35,398 nucleotides of DNA from Fibrobacter sp. (GTDB lineage Bacteria > Fibrobacterota > Fibrobacteria > Fibrobacterales > Fibrobacteraceae): the NCBI GenBank assembly GCA_024398935.1, contig JAKSIH010000030.1, forward strand, positions 1 through 35,398. The letters run 5' to 3'. This document shows positions 23,689 to 31,495 of the stretch, piece by piece. The notes beneath the pieces were generated by a model, which was not told the DNA's origin, did no database searches, and worked only from the letters and a program-made list of their open reading frames with translations. The first letter of the stretch is position 1. Each line of letters opens with the position of its first letter. The position numbers and the translations under genes are program-made.

Positions 23689-24517
23689 CTCCTACCTCCG
23701 ACTTTTTCGCAGTCAATGGAAACAGTTGCAAGTTCAGGCGATATACCTGTTCCGCCCCCTCTTCGGCGGCAACCACATCCACAATCTGGCGGCGACAATC
23801 AGCGAGAATCTGGATTACCCGCTGGTAAGAATTCTGAGTCAGCCCCATGGTAATGCCTGTAATGTTCCGTTCCTCTGCATTGAACCGGTCAATGGCACCT
23901 TCTGCAAACCTTGCCATGTCCCGATGCATGGTGCGGATGGCCACAGGCAACGCCTCGGCAGAACCTTCCAGGGACTTTTCCGCCTGTTCATAAACATCTT
24001 CGCCAGTCTTTTTCAGAAGACCCATCTTGACCAGATCATGAAGGACCTCCCGAACCTCCATGGCGGTAACTTCCTGATGGCACATCCTAGAAAGAGTCAA
24101 GGGTTTTGCCCCCGGCATGATGGAAGCCAGTTCACGAAGCACGGGATATTTCCAGGATTCGTAGAACTTGAAAGTTTCACCATCAAGGATGCGGACCTTG
24201 TGCGCCTTGGCGATTTCCCGCATTTCGGCATAAGCCTTCTTTTTATCGTCGTCATGCTTGGCCTGCCCAAACAAGACTAGAGCGCGAAAATACACCAGCT
24301 CAAAACCAACAAGGCCCATGGCAGCAGCTGTTCGTTCCACCCCAATCTGGCTCAAACCGCTTTTGCCTTCGCATACCAGTTTCAAGTATGTGGGCGAAGT
24401 AAATCCGGCAAGTTTCGCAAACTCCCTCCAGGAAAATACGGACGTCCTCTTTCGATTGTCGTAAAAATCCTGCATATAGGAGCGGAAGTTATCATATTCT
24501 ATTACGGATTTCATCAT
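23672..24517 (-). CDS. TIGR02147-type regulator (DUF4423)
   Basis: 281 residues from the ATG at 24517 (a TTG at 24538 is in frame but lies inside the promoter). The N-terminus MMKSVIEYDNFRSYMQDFYDNRK is the characteristic family opening. A helix-turn-helix-like region follows (WREFAKLAGFTSPTYLKLVCEG then GLSQIGVERTAAAMGL, about 30-70), then the DUF4423 region (REIAKAHKVRILDGETF, FYESWKYPVLRELA, KMGLLKKTGEDVY, NITGITMGL, VIQILADCRRQI). TIGR02147 proteins are numerous in Fibrobacter and Bdellovibrio; their function is not established. A regulatory role here is inferred from the HTH-like part, first place in the run, and the operator-like repeat on its own promoter. Confidence 0.85.
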   Translation of the reverse strand: MMKSVIEYDNFRSYMQDFYDNRKRTSVFSWREFAKLAGFTSPTYLKLVCEGKSGLSQIGVERTAAAMGLVGFELVYFRALVLFGQAKHDDDKKKAYAEMREIAKAHKVRILDGETFKFYESWKYPVLRELASIMPGAKPLTLSRMCHQEVTAMEVREVLHDLVKMGLLKKTGEDVYEQAEKSLEGSAEALPVAIRTMHRDMARFAEGAIDRFNAEERNITGITMGLTQNSYQRVIQILADCRRQIVDVVAAEEGAEQVYRLNLQLFPLTAKKSEVGDEQDV

Positions 24518-24552
24518 AGTCCAAATATATTTCCTCAATGTATCATTGTCAA
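24518..24552 (-). promoter_or_regulatory. Sigma70 promoter of the 18-kb run
   Basis: Minus strand: consensus -35 TTGACA (24552-24547), 17-bp spacer, -10 TATATT (24529-24524), six bases, then the ATG at 24517. Transcription is predicted to start at or beside the ATG, giving a leaderless mRNA. The -35 lies between and partly within the arms of the inverted repeat at 24537-24568. Confidence 0.75.
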
Positions 24553-24568
24553 TACCAAATGATACATT
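24537..24568. promoter_or_regulatory. Operator-like 11-bp perfect inverted repeat over the -35
   Basis: AATGTATCATT (24537-24547), 10-bp spacer, AATGATACATT (24558-24568). One arm covers part of the promoter spacer and the last base of the -35; a protein bound here should block RNA polymerase. The half-site TGTATCAT recurs at 24630-24650. Confidence 0.7.
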
Positions 24569-24629
24569 TTATTAAAATATTCACAAAATAATTAAACTTT
24601 CAAACACTTCATTTAAATTCTAAAACATC

Positions 24630-24650
24630 TATGATACAGATTGTATCATA
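24630..24650. promoter_or_regulatory. Second operator-like inverted repeat with the same half-site
   Basis: TATGATACA (24630-24638), 3-bp spacer, TGTATCATA (24642-24650), perfect 9-bp arms. Half-sites are arranged head-to-head instead of tail-to-tail as at 24537-24568. It lies 91 bp upstream of the rdgB start and 113 bp upstream of the regulator start. Confidence 0.6.
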
Positions 24651-24740
24651 AAAGTGCAAAAAAGTAAATCATAAAAACCGGACGCAGCAAGGAAAGAACA
24701 ATTTTTATATTTGTCGCAATTAAAGGGACTCATATAAACC

Positions 24741-25373
24741 ATGAAAAAGCTATTTGTCATCGCCACAGGAAGCGCCGGAAAAATCCGCGACTTCGCCCAC
24801 ATTCTCGGAACCGAAAATAAGGAATTCAAGACTCTGAAGGACATCGGATTCGATGGCGATATCGTGGAAGACGGCGACTCATTCGCAGCTAACGCAAAGA
24901 TCAAGTCCAGCGTTACCGCCCAATGGCTTGCCGCCCGTGGCATCGAGGCCACCGTTCTCGCCGACGACTCCGGCCTGGAAGTTTTCGCCCTTAACGGCGA
25001 ACCGGGAATTTACAGCGCCCGCTATGCAGGCGGCCACGGCGATGACGACGCCAACAACAATAAACTGATGGCAAAGCTGGAGGGCATCGAAGACCGCGGC
25101 GCCCGTTATTTTTGCGCCCTTTCCTACCAGCAGGTGATTCCCGGAGCAGACGGCAAACTGACAGTTACCGAACCGCAGATTTTCGAAGGAGAATGCCGCG
25201 GCAACATCAACCACGCTCCCGTAGGAGACATGGGTTTCGGTTACGACCCGCTGTTCGTCCCCAACGGCGAAACCCGCACTTTCGCCCAGATGGAACTGGA
25301 AGAAAAGAAAGTCATCAGCCACAGAGGCAACGCCATCCGCGCCCTCAAAGCAGCTCTTTCTAGGGGTTTTTAG
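24741..25373 (+). CDS. rdgB: RdgB/HAM1-type non-canonical purine NTP pyrophosphatase
   Basis: 210 residues, cytoplasmic. Cleaves dITP, ITP, dXTP and XTP to the monophosphates, keeping deaminated purines out of DNA and RNA. Family motifs in order: ATGSAGKIRDF (8-18), VEDGDSFAANAKIK (42-55), LADDSGLEV (73-81) with the metal-binding acidic pair, PGIYSARYAG (88-97), GFGYDPLFVP (165-174), SHRGNAIRAL (193-202). Slightly longer than the E. coli protein (197). ATG at 24741 has AAGGGA about 13 bases upstream; TATATTTG at 24706-24713 is a possible -10 region. It is divergent from the TIGR02147 regulator, so the second operator-like repeat might affect it too. The stop lies inside the start of a 7-bp repeat array. 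Confidence 0.95.
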   Translation: MKKLFVIATGSAGKIRDFAHILGTENKEFKTLKDIGFDGDIVEDGDSFAANAKIKSSVTAQWLAARGIEATVLADDSGLEVFALNGEPGIYSARYAGGHGDDDANNNKLMAKLEGIEDRGARYFCALSYQQVIPGADGKLTVTEPQIFEGECRGNINHAPVGDMGFGYDPLFVPNGETRTFAQMELEEKKVISHRGNAIRALKAALSRGF

Positions 25374-25405
25374 GGGCTAGGGTCTAGGGGCTAGGGGTTA
25401 GGGCT
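25361..25405. repeat. 7-bp degenerate tandem repeat array (TAGGGGY units)
   Basis: TAGGGGT, a 3-bp interruption, then TAGGGGC, TAGGGTC, TAGGGGC, TAGGGGT, TAGGGCT. The first unit codes for the last residues of rdgB and the TAG of the second unit (25371-25373) is its stop codon. Confidence 0.75.
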
Positions 25406-25475
25406 GCGGGATGCATGCGTTTGCGATTTCAAGAGGGTTACATCCTTATTTTTTCCTACGGAGTATTCCCGAAAC

Positions 25476-25503
25476 CACTAACCACTAATCACTAATCACT
25501 ACC
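25476..25503. repeat. 7-bp degenerate tandem repeat array (CACTAAY units)
   Basis: Four units in register: CACTAAC, CACTAAT, CACTAAT, CACTACC. Part of the 441-bp gene-free spacer between rdgB and lptD. Confidence 0.7.
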
Positions 25504-25512
25504 CTAGGAAAT

Positions 25513-25800
25513 GGGGCAGAGCCCCCGTGATCCCTGATTTTTTTTGACGATACTTTACTCACATTTTTGAGTAGGGAGCTACGCTTCCACTCAAACGAGC
25601 AAGGCTAGGATAGCGCAAGCGTAGCCGACGACTTGCGACGGGGGGGCCAGGGGGGCAGAGCCCCCGTGATCCCTGAATTTTTTTGACGATACTTTACTCA
25701 CATTTTTGAGTAGGGAGCTACGCTTCCACTCAAACGAGCAAGGCTAGGATAGCGCAAGCGTAGCCGACGGCTTGCGACGGGGGGTCCAGGGGGGGGCAGA
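25513..25800. repeat. 139-bp tandem direct repeat, two copies plus a partial third
   Basis: Units begin with GGGGC-AGA-GCCCC hairpins at 25513 and 25652 (period 139 bp) and are nearly identical; a third unit starts at about 25792 but is cut off. Each unit holds CTCA-N6-TGAG and a perfect 9-bp inverted repeat, GCTACGCTT / AAGCGTAGC (25578-25586/25617-25625, and 25717-25725/25756-25764). With the two heptamer arrays it fills the spacer 25374-25814; no gene was found there. A REP- or MITE-like non-coding element is the likely nature; the hairpins may also end transcription of both convergent genes. Confidence 0.85.
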
Positions 25801-25814
25801 GCACCCTTGCATCA

Positions 25815-28277
25815 TTATTTCGTTTCTGTGCTACCTGCATTCAGCTTAATGTCTGGCAGATCGCGAACGAAGATAGAGAAGCTCCAGCCAGCGGCAGGTC
25901 CCGTAGGCGTCCAGGTAAAGTCCAGCTGCCAGCAATGAAGCACGCGATTGAAGGTAAACTCGTGAGAAACGAAGCGGCCCTCGTTATAGTTGTAGCGAGT
26001 GCTGTAAGTCATTTCCCAGTTGCGGGTGGGCTGCAGGCTGGCAGAAATTCCCGTAGAATGCGTCACACGATCCTGGAACAAATCCCGCCCCACCCGTGAG
26101 CTATTAAAGCTATAGCTGTAATCAAGACCGAAGGACCATTTCAAGGTTTCATACTTTCCCATCTGGGAAGGAAGCCCACCATTAAATTCACCATTCCAGC
26201 TAAAGCGCTTGGAGAAATCGTAACCCCAGGAAATCAGTTCCGGAATCTGCACCTTGTTGGGGTCTTCCGTAAACTTGTGGTAGAAGCTATGGCGGGTGTT
26301 AATGGTAAAGAGATAGTCCGGCAAAATCTGGAAGCCGAAGGAAGAACTAATATCCGAGAACCGAAGGGAATCCGCTGCAAAGTTGTAGGACAGGTTATGC
26401 CTTGTGGTTAAGAGACGGCGGTTGCCATACTGTTCTTCCACCGCCTTGGCGGTATCCCCCTTGGATGTATCCGGCTTGTAGCCCGCCACCTTCAGGTACT
26501 TAATATCAAAGTCATTGCTTAAGCCAAATCCCACGGTCTTCTGCTTATTCTGATAAAAACTCTGACCTAGGTAAGGATGGGGAGCGAACTTCTTTACGCT
26601 ATCGATTTCGGGAGCGTAGGTGTAGGAAATGCTGGGAGAAAGCACGTGGCGAATACCGGTAAAGCGACCGATTTCAGGAACCCAGATTCCATAAAGTTTT
26701 GTGTCGGCAGTGATACTGTAATTATGGTTGTAGGCAAACTGGCCATACTTATCGTGTTCCGGATCCAACATAATGCGCTTACGATAAATAATGGAATCGT
26801 TGGGATTGGCCCATTCTGTACCGGACCAATAACCCGCAAAGGACGCACGAGGAGTAATGTTAATGACATCGAAAAGGGAACCGGAATAATCCAGAGAGAA
26901 GTTGCCGGTGTAACCCACATATTCAGCCGTGGTATCCTTGTCGTTCAACGAATCCAGGGCGCGAACGGTGGTGTAGTTAAAGCGGTTGCTAAAGCTATAG
27001 TTTAACTTTTCCAGATAGTTCATGAAGGAATTATCATCACGGGCAACTTCATCCTCGTCGATTTCAAAATCAAACAGAGGGCCGCTCATGCTGTACTGGA
27101 TATCCGGAATGCTACGTTCCATACGGTCGGTAGTCAAGTTATGATCCTGACTAGCCTTTACCGTCAGGCTCTTGTTGTTGCCGAAGCGACCGGAATAGGT
27201 CAAGGTAGCCTTGGCCTGCTGATTCAGGATCGTTTCCGCATCCAGTGCATTTTCTTTACGAACCTTGGAGCTACTGACGAAAGAACCGCTACCGCTTAAG
27301 GTATGCTTGCCATCGGGAGTCAAGTTCTGCTTATGGTCGAAGCGAATATCGTAACCACTATTCTCCAAATCAAATTCTTTGAGATAGGCCGTATAGGAAA
27401 CGCTACCATCCAGGAGGTATCTCTTTTTATAACGGACCTCCCCCGTCACTGTAGATCTTTCAAAACGGGCTTCCTCACCTTCGATAATGTCACCTTTCAA
27501 GGTCGCATCCCAGTAATCGTTTGCCGCATAATAGAAGCCCAGGTTGCTCATATAGTAGCCCTGCTTCTGGTCACCACCGAACTTAGGCGTCAGAAGACCG
27601 GACTTACGACCACTCTTTAGGGGGGCAACCACCATAGGCAGCACCGCCACCGGCACATCCGCAATATTCAAGACTACCGGGCGGGCCGTAATGGTTTCCT
27701 TCGGTTTCACCACCATGCGGCGGCCATAGAAATAGAAATGCTGATGGGTCGAGTCGTTACAGGTACTGAAATCACCGCGGGCAATTTGAATTCGCTGGTC
27801 CGGCAGTCGGCGAACCTCCATGCCGTTGAGCTGCTGGTTGTCCTGATACGTGGTGGCGTAGTAGATTTCGCCAATGCGACTGTTCATATTATACTTCAGC
27901 CGCATGCCCGACAGGGACGGATTCTTGGACTCCCTGAGAATCGGGTCGCCACTTGCGGCAAGCACGCTGTTTTTCTGGTCAAACCAGATGGTATCCGCAT
28001 CCAGGGTGGCTGTACGATATTTCAGCTGGGCGGTGTTATTCAAGTTGAACGTAGAATTTTCCACATCGTATTCCAGGTCCACCGCCCTATACTCGATTGT
28101 ATCTGTTCCCGTGGTGTCATTCATCCAGTCCACCTCGGTAGTGTCTTCTTCTACCACGTCTTCCCGCACTTCAAGTTCAAAGCGGGTCATCTCCTGTCCG
28201 AAAAGGTCAGGAGCTGCCAGGGCCAGCGCAAACACGAAAACGGCCCAAAGAAAACGATGGGTTCTAGATACAATCAC
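25815..28277 (-). CDS. lptD: LPS-assembly outer-membrane protein LptD-like
   Basis: About 820 residues from a GTG at 28277; a TTG at 28301 is in frame and no ATG precedes the signal peptide THRFLWAVFVFALALAAPDLFGQ. Residues ~55-230 form the LptA/OstA-like N-terminal domain (DTIEYRAVDLEYD, LDADTIWFDQKNSVLAASG, MRLKYNMNSRIGEIYYATT). The rest is a beta barrel with alternating aromatic strands; the LptD-typical block VAVLPMVVAPLKSGRKSGLL followed by TPKFG is clear. LptD inserts LPS into the outer leaflet of the outer membrane, usually with the lipoprotein LptE, not seen here. This supports a diderm LPS-bearing cell. Stop lies 15 bp from the 139-bp tandem repeat. Confidence 0.9.
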   Translation of the reverse strand: MIVSRTHRFLWAVFVFALALAAPDLFGQEMTRFELEVREDVVEEDTTEVDWMNDTTGTDTIEYRAVDLEYDVENSTFNLNNTAQLKYRTATLDADTIWFDQKNSVLAASGDPILRESKNPSLSGMRLKYNMNSRIGEIYYATTYQDNQQLNGMEVRRLPDQRIQIARGDFSTCNDSTHQHFYFYGRRMVVKPKETITARPVVLNIADVPVAVLPMVVAPLKSGRKSGLLTPKFGGDQKQGYYMSNLGFYYAANDYWDATLKGDIIEGEEARFERSTVTGEVRYKKRYLLDGSVSYTAYLKEFDLENSGYDIRFDHKQNLTPDGKHTLSGSGSFVSSSKVRKENALDAETILNQQAKATLTYSGRFGNNKSLTVKASQDHNLTTDRMERSIPDIQYSMSGPLFDFEIDEDEVARDDNSFMNYLEKLNYSFSNRFNYTTVRALDSLNDKDTTAEYVGYTGNFSLDYSGSLFDVINITPRASFAGYWSGTEWANPNDSIIYRKRIMLDPEHDKYGQFAYNHNYSITADTKLYGIWVPEIGRFTGIRHVLSPSISYTYAPEIDSVKKFAPHPYLGQSFYQNKQKTVGFGLSNDFDIKYLKVAGYKPDTSKGDTAKAVEEQYGNRRLLTTRHNLSYNFAADSLRFSDISSSFGFQILPDYLFTINTRHSFYHKFTEDPNKVQIPELISWGYDFSKRFSWNGEFNGGLPSQMGKYETLKWSFGLDYSYSFNSSRVGRDLFQDRVTHSTGISASLQPTRNWEMTYSTRYNYNEGRFVSHEFTFNRVLHCWQLDFTWTPTGPAAGWSFSIFVRDLPDIKLNAGSTETK

Positions 28278-28359
28278 GTTAGGTGAAATGTAGAAAAGCA
28301 AAATGATGAAAATACAATCATTTTATATTTAATAGCCGTTTCAACCATAGGAGCGAGCA

Positions 28360-28530
28360 ATGGCTTCTTGTTACAATTGCGGCAAGGAATACACCCCCAA
28401 CATAGACAAATTCTGCGCAAATTGCATTGGCTTTGCGATGTTTATTCTTCATGGCGGCAATCTCCGGCTAGCCAATCCCCCTTGGCATTGGGTGTACAGG
28501 AAACACGATTTCCCCATCCGCATAACATAA
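28360..28530 (+). CDS. 56-residue zinc-ribbon protein
   Basis: Small open frame with AGGAG seven bases before the ATG and a strong terminator straight after the stop. Two CxxC knuckles, CYNC (4-7) and CANC (19-22), 11 residues apart, form a likely Zn site; the C-terminal half is rich in Trp and aromatic residues (PPWHWVYRKHDFP). Not recognised as a named family. A TATATT at 28324-28329 may be the -10. The defined signals on both ends argue for a real gene despite its size. Confidence 0.7.
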   Translation: MASCYNCGKEYTPNIDKFCANCIGFAMFILHGGNLRLANPPWHWVYRKHDFPIRIT

Positions 28531-28532
28531 CA

Positions 28533-28566
28533 AAGAAAGCCTGCGTAAAAACGCGGGCTTTCTTTT
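28533..28566. terminator. Bidirectional Rho-independent terminator
   Basis: 13-bp stem 28533-28545 / 28552-28564 with one G-T pair, 6-nt loop, and T-tract on both strands. It separates the zinc-ribbon gene from the convergent PDZ-protein gene. Confidence 0.9.
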
Positions 28567-28591
28567 ACGGATAAATTCTCCTGACGGGCAA

Positions 28592-29398
28592 TTACTTCAG
28601 CACAGCGTTCTTGCCGCTGACAGAGCCGTTAACATCGATCGTCACCATGTAGCGTCCGGAGGGAACATTTTCGGAATTCCAGGCGACAGTGTTGAAGCCG
28701 GCCTGTGCATTATCCACGCGGACAGATGCGACCACTTCGCCTTCGGCGCTCATTACGGTAACTACGGCTGTACCTGCAGACTTCAGTTCAAAACTGATGG
28801 CCTTGCGGCTAAAGCCCTTGAGGGAAGCAGAAGATGCCTTGGCGACACTCTTGCCGGATGCCTTGGGAGCAAATTCGTTTGCCTTTTCCACATAAATGCC
28901 ATTGAGATTTGCGGCATTCACGGTACCTTCGGAAACGCGGTAACCATGCTTAAGGACGGCCACCAGCTGCTTGTCGCTATTGGCGCTTGCATAGGTTTCC
29001 AGTTCCTGGGCATTGAATTCGGTCTTGTCGCCATACCAGGCTTCCACCTTTTGGCTTTCCAGATCAGTTACGGTGATCTGTGCACGGCGGATGACGGTAG
29101 AAAGAGTGTCGGCACCGCTGACAAAGGTTACTTCCAGCGGCTTGTTTACCTGACCGCGGAGCTGTTCCTTGGAAAAGTCCATGTTCTTGCCATTGAGGCT
29201 TACACCGTCAACAGCGATAATCACATCGCCCACCTGCAACTTGGAATCTGCAGCGGGTGTACCGGGAATCACTTCGGCAATCTTGACACCGTCGCGAACC
29301 TGATAGATGGTAACGCCAATGCCGCCGAAAGCTTCATCGGCCATTGCAGGGGCTGCAATCATGGCAGCCATGAGAGATGCCTTAACAAAACGCTTCAT
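28592..29398 (-). CDS. Exported PDZ-domain protein with C-terminal sorting-type domain
   Basis: 268 residues. AGGAG upstream of the ATG; signal peptide MKRFVKASLMAAMIAAPAMA. One PDZ domain (about 25-105: GIGVTIYQVRDGVKIAEV, GTPAADSKLQVGDVIIAVDG), as found in HtrA and C-terminal proteases, but no protease domain is attached. A middle region of ~80 residues is unrecognised. The last ~75 residues (AVVTVMSAEGEVVASV, VPSGRYMVTIDV) resemble the FlgD-like/type-IX-secretion sorting domain also seen on the GH5 endoglucanase, so it is probably secreted or surface-bound by the same route. Likely a binding protein for C-terminal peptides; partner unknown. Own transcription unit between two terminators. 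Confidence 0.85.
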   Translation of the reverse strand: MKRFVKASLMAAMIAAPAMADEAFGGIGVTIYQVRDGVKIAEVIPGTPAADSKLQVGDVIIAVDGVSLNGKNMDFSKEQLRGQVNKPLEVTFVSGADTLSTVIRRAQITVTDLESQKVEAWYGDKTEFNAQELETYASANSDKQLVAVLKHGYRVSEGTVNAANLNGIYVEKANEFAPKASGKSVAKASSASLKGFSRKAISFELKSAGTAVVTVMSAEGEVVASVRVDNAQAGFNTVAWNSENVPSGRYMVTIDVNGSVSGKNAVLK

Positions 29399-29478
29399 AA
29401 TTTCTCCTTATAATTCTTACTTCAGGAAATATACATCATTCCTGGATAAAATTCAAAGCGGGAAAAGCCCGCAGGTAT

Positions 29479-29529
29479 AAAAAAGGACCTTTTTCGGAAA
29501 TTTTTCCTGTACCGGAAGGTCCTACCTGC
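29479..29529 (-). terminator. Rho-independent terminator of the dgt operon
   Basis: Long hairpin: outer GCAGGTA (29471-29477)/TACCTGC (29523-29529) and inner AGGACCTT (29484-29491)/AAGGTCCT (29516-29523). On the minus strand the inner stem is followed by six T (29484-29479). Confidence 0.8.
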
Positions 29530-29532
29530 AAG

Positions 29533-30648
29533 CTATTCCATCATCACACCCTTTTCCTCCTCATCATCCTCGTAGTCTTCCATCTTCTCGCCCGGGGTAA
29601 TGACCAGGCCCAGAGTCACCGGCTCCCCCTTGGAGTTCAGATAGGCTTCCAGATACAAGGTTGAAGACAGACGGAGCAGACGCAGGTCCAGCATGGTGCC
29701 GCCCTTGTGGATGCTCTTGGGATTCAGATTGAAGAAGAGGAACTTGTCGTTGATATATTCAAAGCGGTCCTGTTCGTAGTTGATGGACCAACGGGAATCC
29801 CCATCGTTTTCCTGACGGTAGACGCATTCATCGTGGTCGATATCGCATTCGAAGCTGGCGCTTTCCTGATACCTCTTGTTCCATTCGCGACTGAAGGAGC
29901 AGGACTGTATGCGGGAGCCGCCATTGCGCTGTTTGTTCAGCTGATCGTTCATGACCACGTAGTCCATCTTCAGATGCTTGACCTGGTTGTAGACATCCAT
30001 CAGGATGATGTAGGCTTCGATATCCTTAGGGCACTTGCCTGTGAGATTTACATCTTCGTGAGCTTTCAGGAGAGTCTGCTGCAGCCCAATGTCAATGGCG
30101 TCGGGAATTTCGCTTTCTGCAATTTTATCCAGAATCTTTTTCGGAGGAATGACCACCACCTTGTCGCCTTTCTTTACCGCAAAGCCCAGCTGGTCGCGGA
30201 TATAGTCCAGGCATTGCTGGACATGAATGTGAACCGTATTGGATCCACCCGAGACGAAGTCCACCCCGATGCTCACATTCCATTCCCCGGCATCGCTTCC
30301 TGAATTCTTGTCTAGTTCGCAGAAGGGTTCTTCCCGAATACCATCAATAAATACCACCTTGGCATTTAACTTCGTCACCAGGGATTCATCCTTTTTCAGG
30401 ACGCCACCCAAGCTCCAAAAATTGGGATTCAGGCGAAGCACTTCTGCAAAGGCCTTATCGCCATCCAAGGCAGGAAGCAAAGAATCGTTCCGGGCGTTTT
30501 TCTCTTTCAGCAATTCGGAGTACTCCGTACTGACCGTCATATTGCTAAAGCCGTTGCGGGCCGCAGGTTCCGGGAACGCAGCGACGGAACTTGCGAACAG
30601 CACAAGGTGAAGTACTAAAACCGAAAGAAACAGGGTAAGCTTTTTCAT
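29533..30648 (-). CDS. Exported protein of unknown function
   Basis: 371 residues; signal peptide MKKLTLFLSVLVLHLVLFASSVAA, ATG with AAAGG upstream. The mature part is mixed alpha/beta with several Cys (PFCELD, QQCLDYI, GKCPKD, IQSCSF, FECDIDHDECVY) and an acidic tail (EDYEDDEEEKG). No known family or catalytic motif recognised. It is the last gene of the dgt operon, 10 bp after the metal-permease gene, and is followed by a terminator. Its place next to a zinc/manganese-type permease makes a metal-related role possible, but that is only context. Confidence 0.8.
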   Translation of the reverse strand: MKKLTLFLSVLVLHLVLFASSVAAFPEPAARNGFSNMTVSTEYSELLKEKNARNDSLLPALDGDKAFAEVLRLNPNFWSLGGVLKKDESLVTKLNAKVVFIDGIREEPFCELDKNSGSDAGEWNVSIGVDFVSGGSNTVHIHVQQCLDYIRDQLGFAVKKGDKVVVIPPKKILDKIAESEIPDAIDIGLQQTLLKAHEDVNLTGKCPKDIEAYIILMDVYNQVKHLKMDYVVMNDQLNKQRNGGSRIQSCSFSREWNKRYQESASFECDIDHDECVYRQENDGDSRWSINYEQDRFEYINDKFLFFNLNPKSIHKGGTMLDLRLLRLSSTLYLEAYLNSKGEPVTLGLVITPGEKMEDYEDDEEEKGVMME

Positions 30649-30658
30649 ACAAAAACCT

Positions 30659-31465
30659 TTATGCCTTCCGCAGCTTTTTCACGGCAAAGTGAAGTGCGTA
30701 AATCAAAACACCGCAGGCAATGATGGTGGGTCCCACAATAAGATTGAATTGACATGCAAGCAACAGACCTGCAAGGACTAATGCCAGGGAAACGCAAACA
30801 GAGACCACCATCATCTGAACCAGACTCTTGGAGTAAGCCTCCGCAATGTAGCCGGGAATCGTAAGAAGGGCAATCACAAGAATCATCCCCACAGCCTGCA
30901 CTGCAATGACAACGGTCAAGGCGATCAAGGCGATAAGCACCATGTAGTAGGCTAGCACCGGAAGCCCCTGCACCCGCGCAAACTCGGGATCGTATGAAAT
31001 CGCCAGGAACTTTCTAAAATGGGAAACAACCGCCACCAAGGTAAGAATCAGAAGACCACTCATCCAATACAGTAAATCAGTCGGTACGGTGAGAAGGCTT
31101 CCAAAAAGGAAGCTCATCATTTCGCCGCTGTAGCCAGGCGTAAGGTCCGTAAGGATGACGCCCAGAGCCATGCCTCCTGCCCAGATAATTCCGATGAAGG
31201 TATCCGAATTTTTTCGATCTCGCCAGGTTAAAATTCCCATTAGCAAGGCGCATGCCAGAGCAAAGCCTAACGAGCCAAGCATGGGAGAAAAACCCAGCAG
31301 GGCTGCAAGGCCAACACCGCCGAAGGAAGCGTGCGCCACACCACCGGCAAGTGAAGTCAAACGGTTAACCACCACAAAGGTTCCCATGATGCCGCAAGCG
31401 ACAGCCACAAGAACAGACGCCATCAGGGCGTTCTGCATAAAGTCCATGGAAAAAAGTTCAAGCAT
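30659..31465 (-). CDS. ABC-3 family metal (Zn/Mn/Fe) transporter permease, ZnuB-like
   Basis: 268 residues with about eight or nine transmembrane helices. Family signatures: ACGIMGTFVVVNRLTSLAGG, VAHASFGGVGLAALLG (the conserved His-Ala-Ser-Gly type loop), IIWAGGMALGVILTDLTPGY, and the cytoplasmic coupling region AVGMILVIALLTIPGYIAEA. Such permeases form the inner-membrane channel of high-affinity zinc or manganese uptake with a binding protein (ZnuA/TroA) and an ATPase (ZnuC). Neither partner gene is in the window. Instead it lies in an operon with dgt and a HAD phosphatase, 30 bp from the latter. Zinc versus manganese cannot be told from sequence. Confidence 0.9.
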   Translation of the reverse strand: MLELFSMDFMQNALMASVLVAVACGIMGTFVVVNRLTSLAGGVAHASFGGVGLAALLGFSPMLGSLGFALACALLMGILTWRDRKNSDTFIGIIWAGGMALGVILTDLTPGYSGEMMSFLFGSLLTVPTDLLYWMSGLLILTLVAVVSHFRKFLAISYDPEFARVQGLPVLAYYMVLIALIALTVVIAVQAVGMILVIALLTIPGYIAEAYSKSLVQMMVVSVCVSLALVLAGLLLACQFNLIVGPTIIACGVLIYALHFAVKKLRKA

Positions 31466-31495
31466 ATTCAGTAACCGTTCAAAAAAAGCAAAAAA

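Noticed and set aside
23672..24538. TTG start of the TIGR02147 gene at 24538
   Set aside because: It lies inside the promoter, upstream of the -10 box, and the family normally begins at the MKSxxEY sequence encoded from 24517/24514.
25513..25800. CRISPR array
   Set aside because: Period is 139 bp with no separate spacers; the units are identical throughout rather than repeat plus unique spacer, and no cas genes are near.
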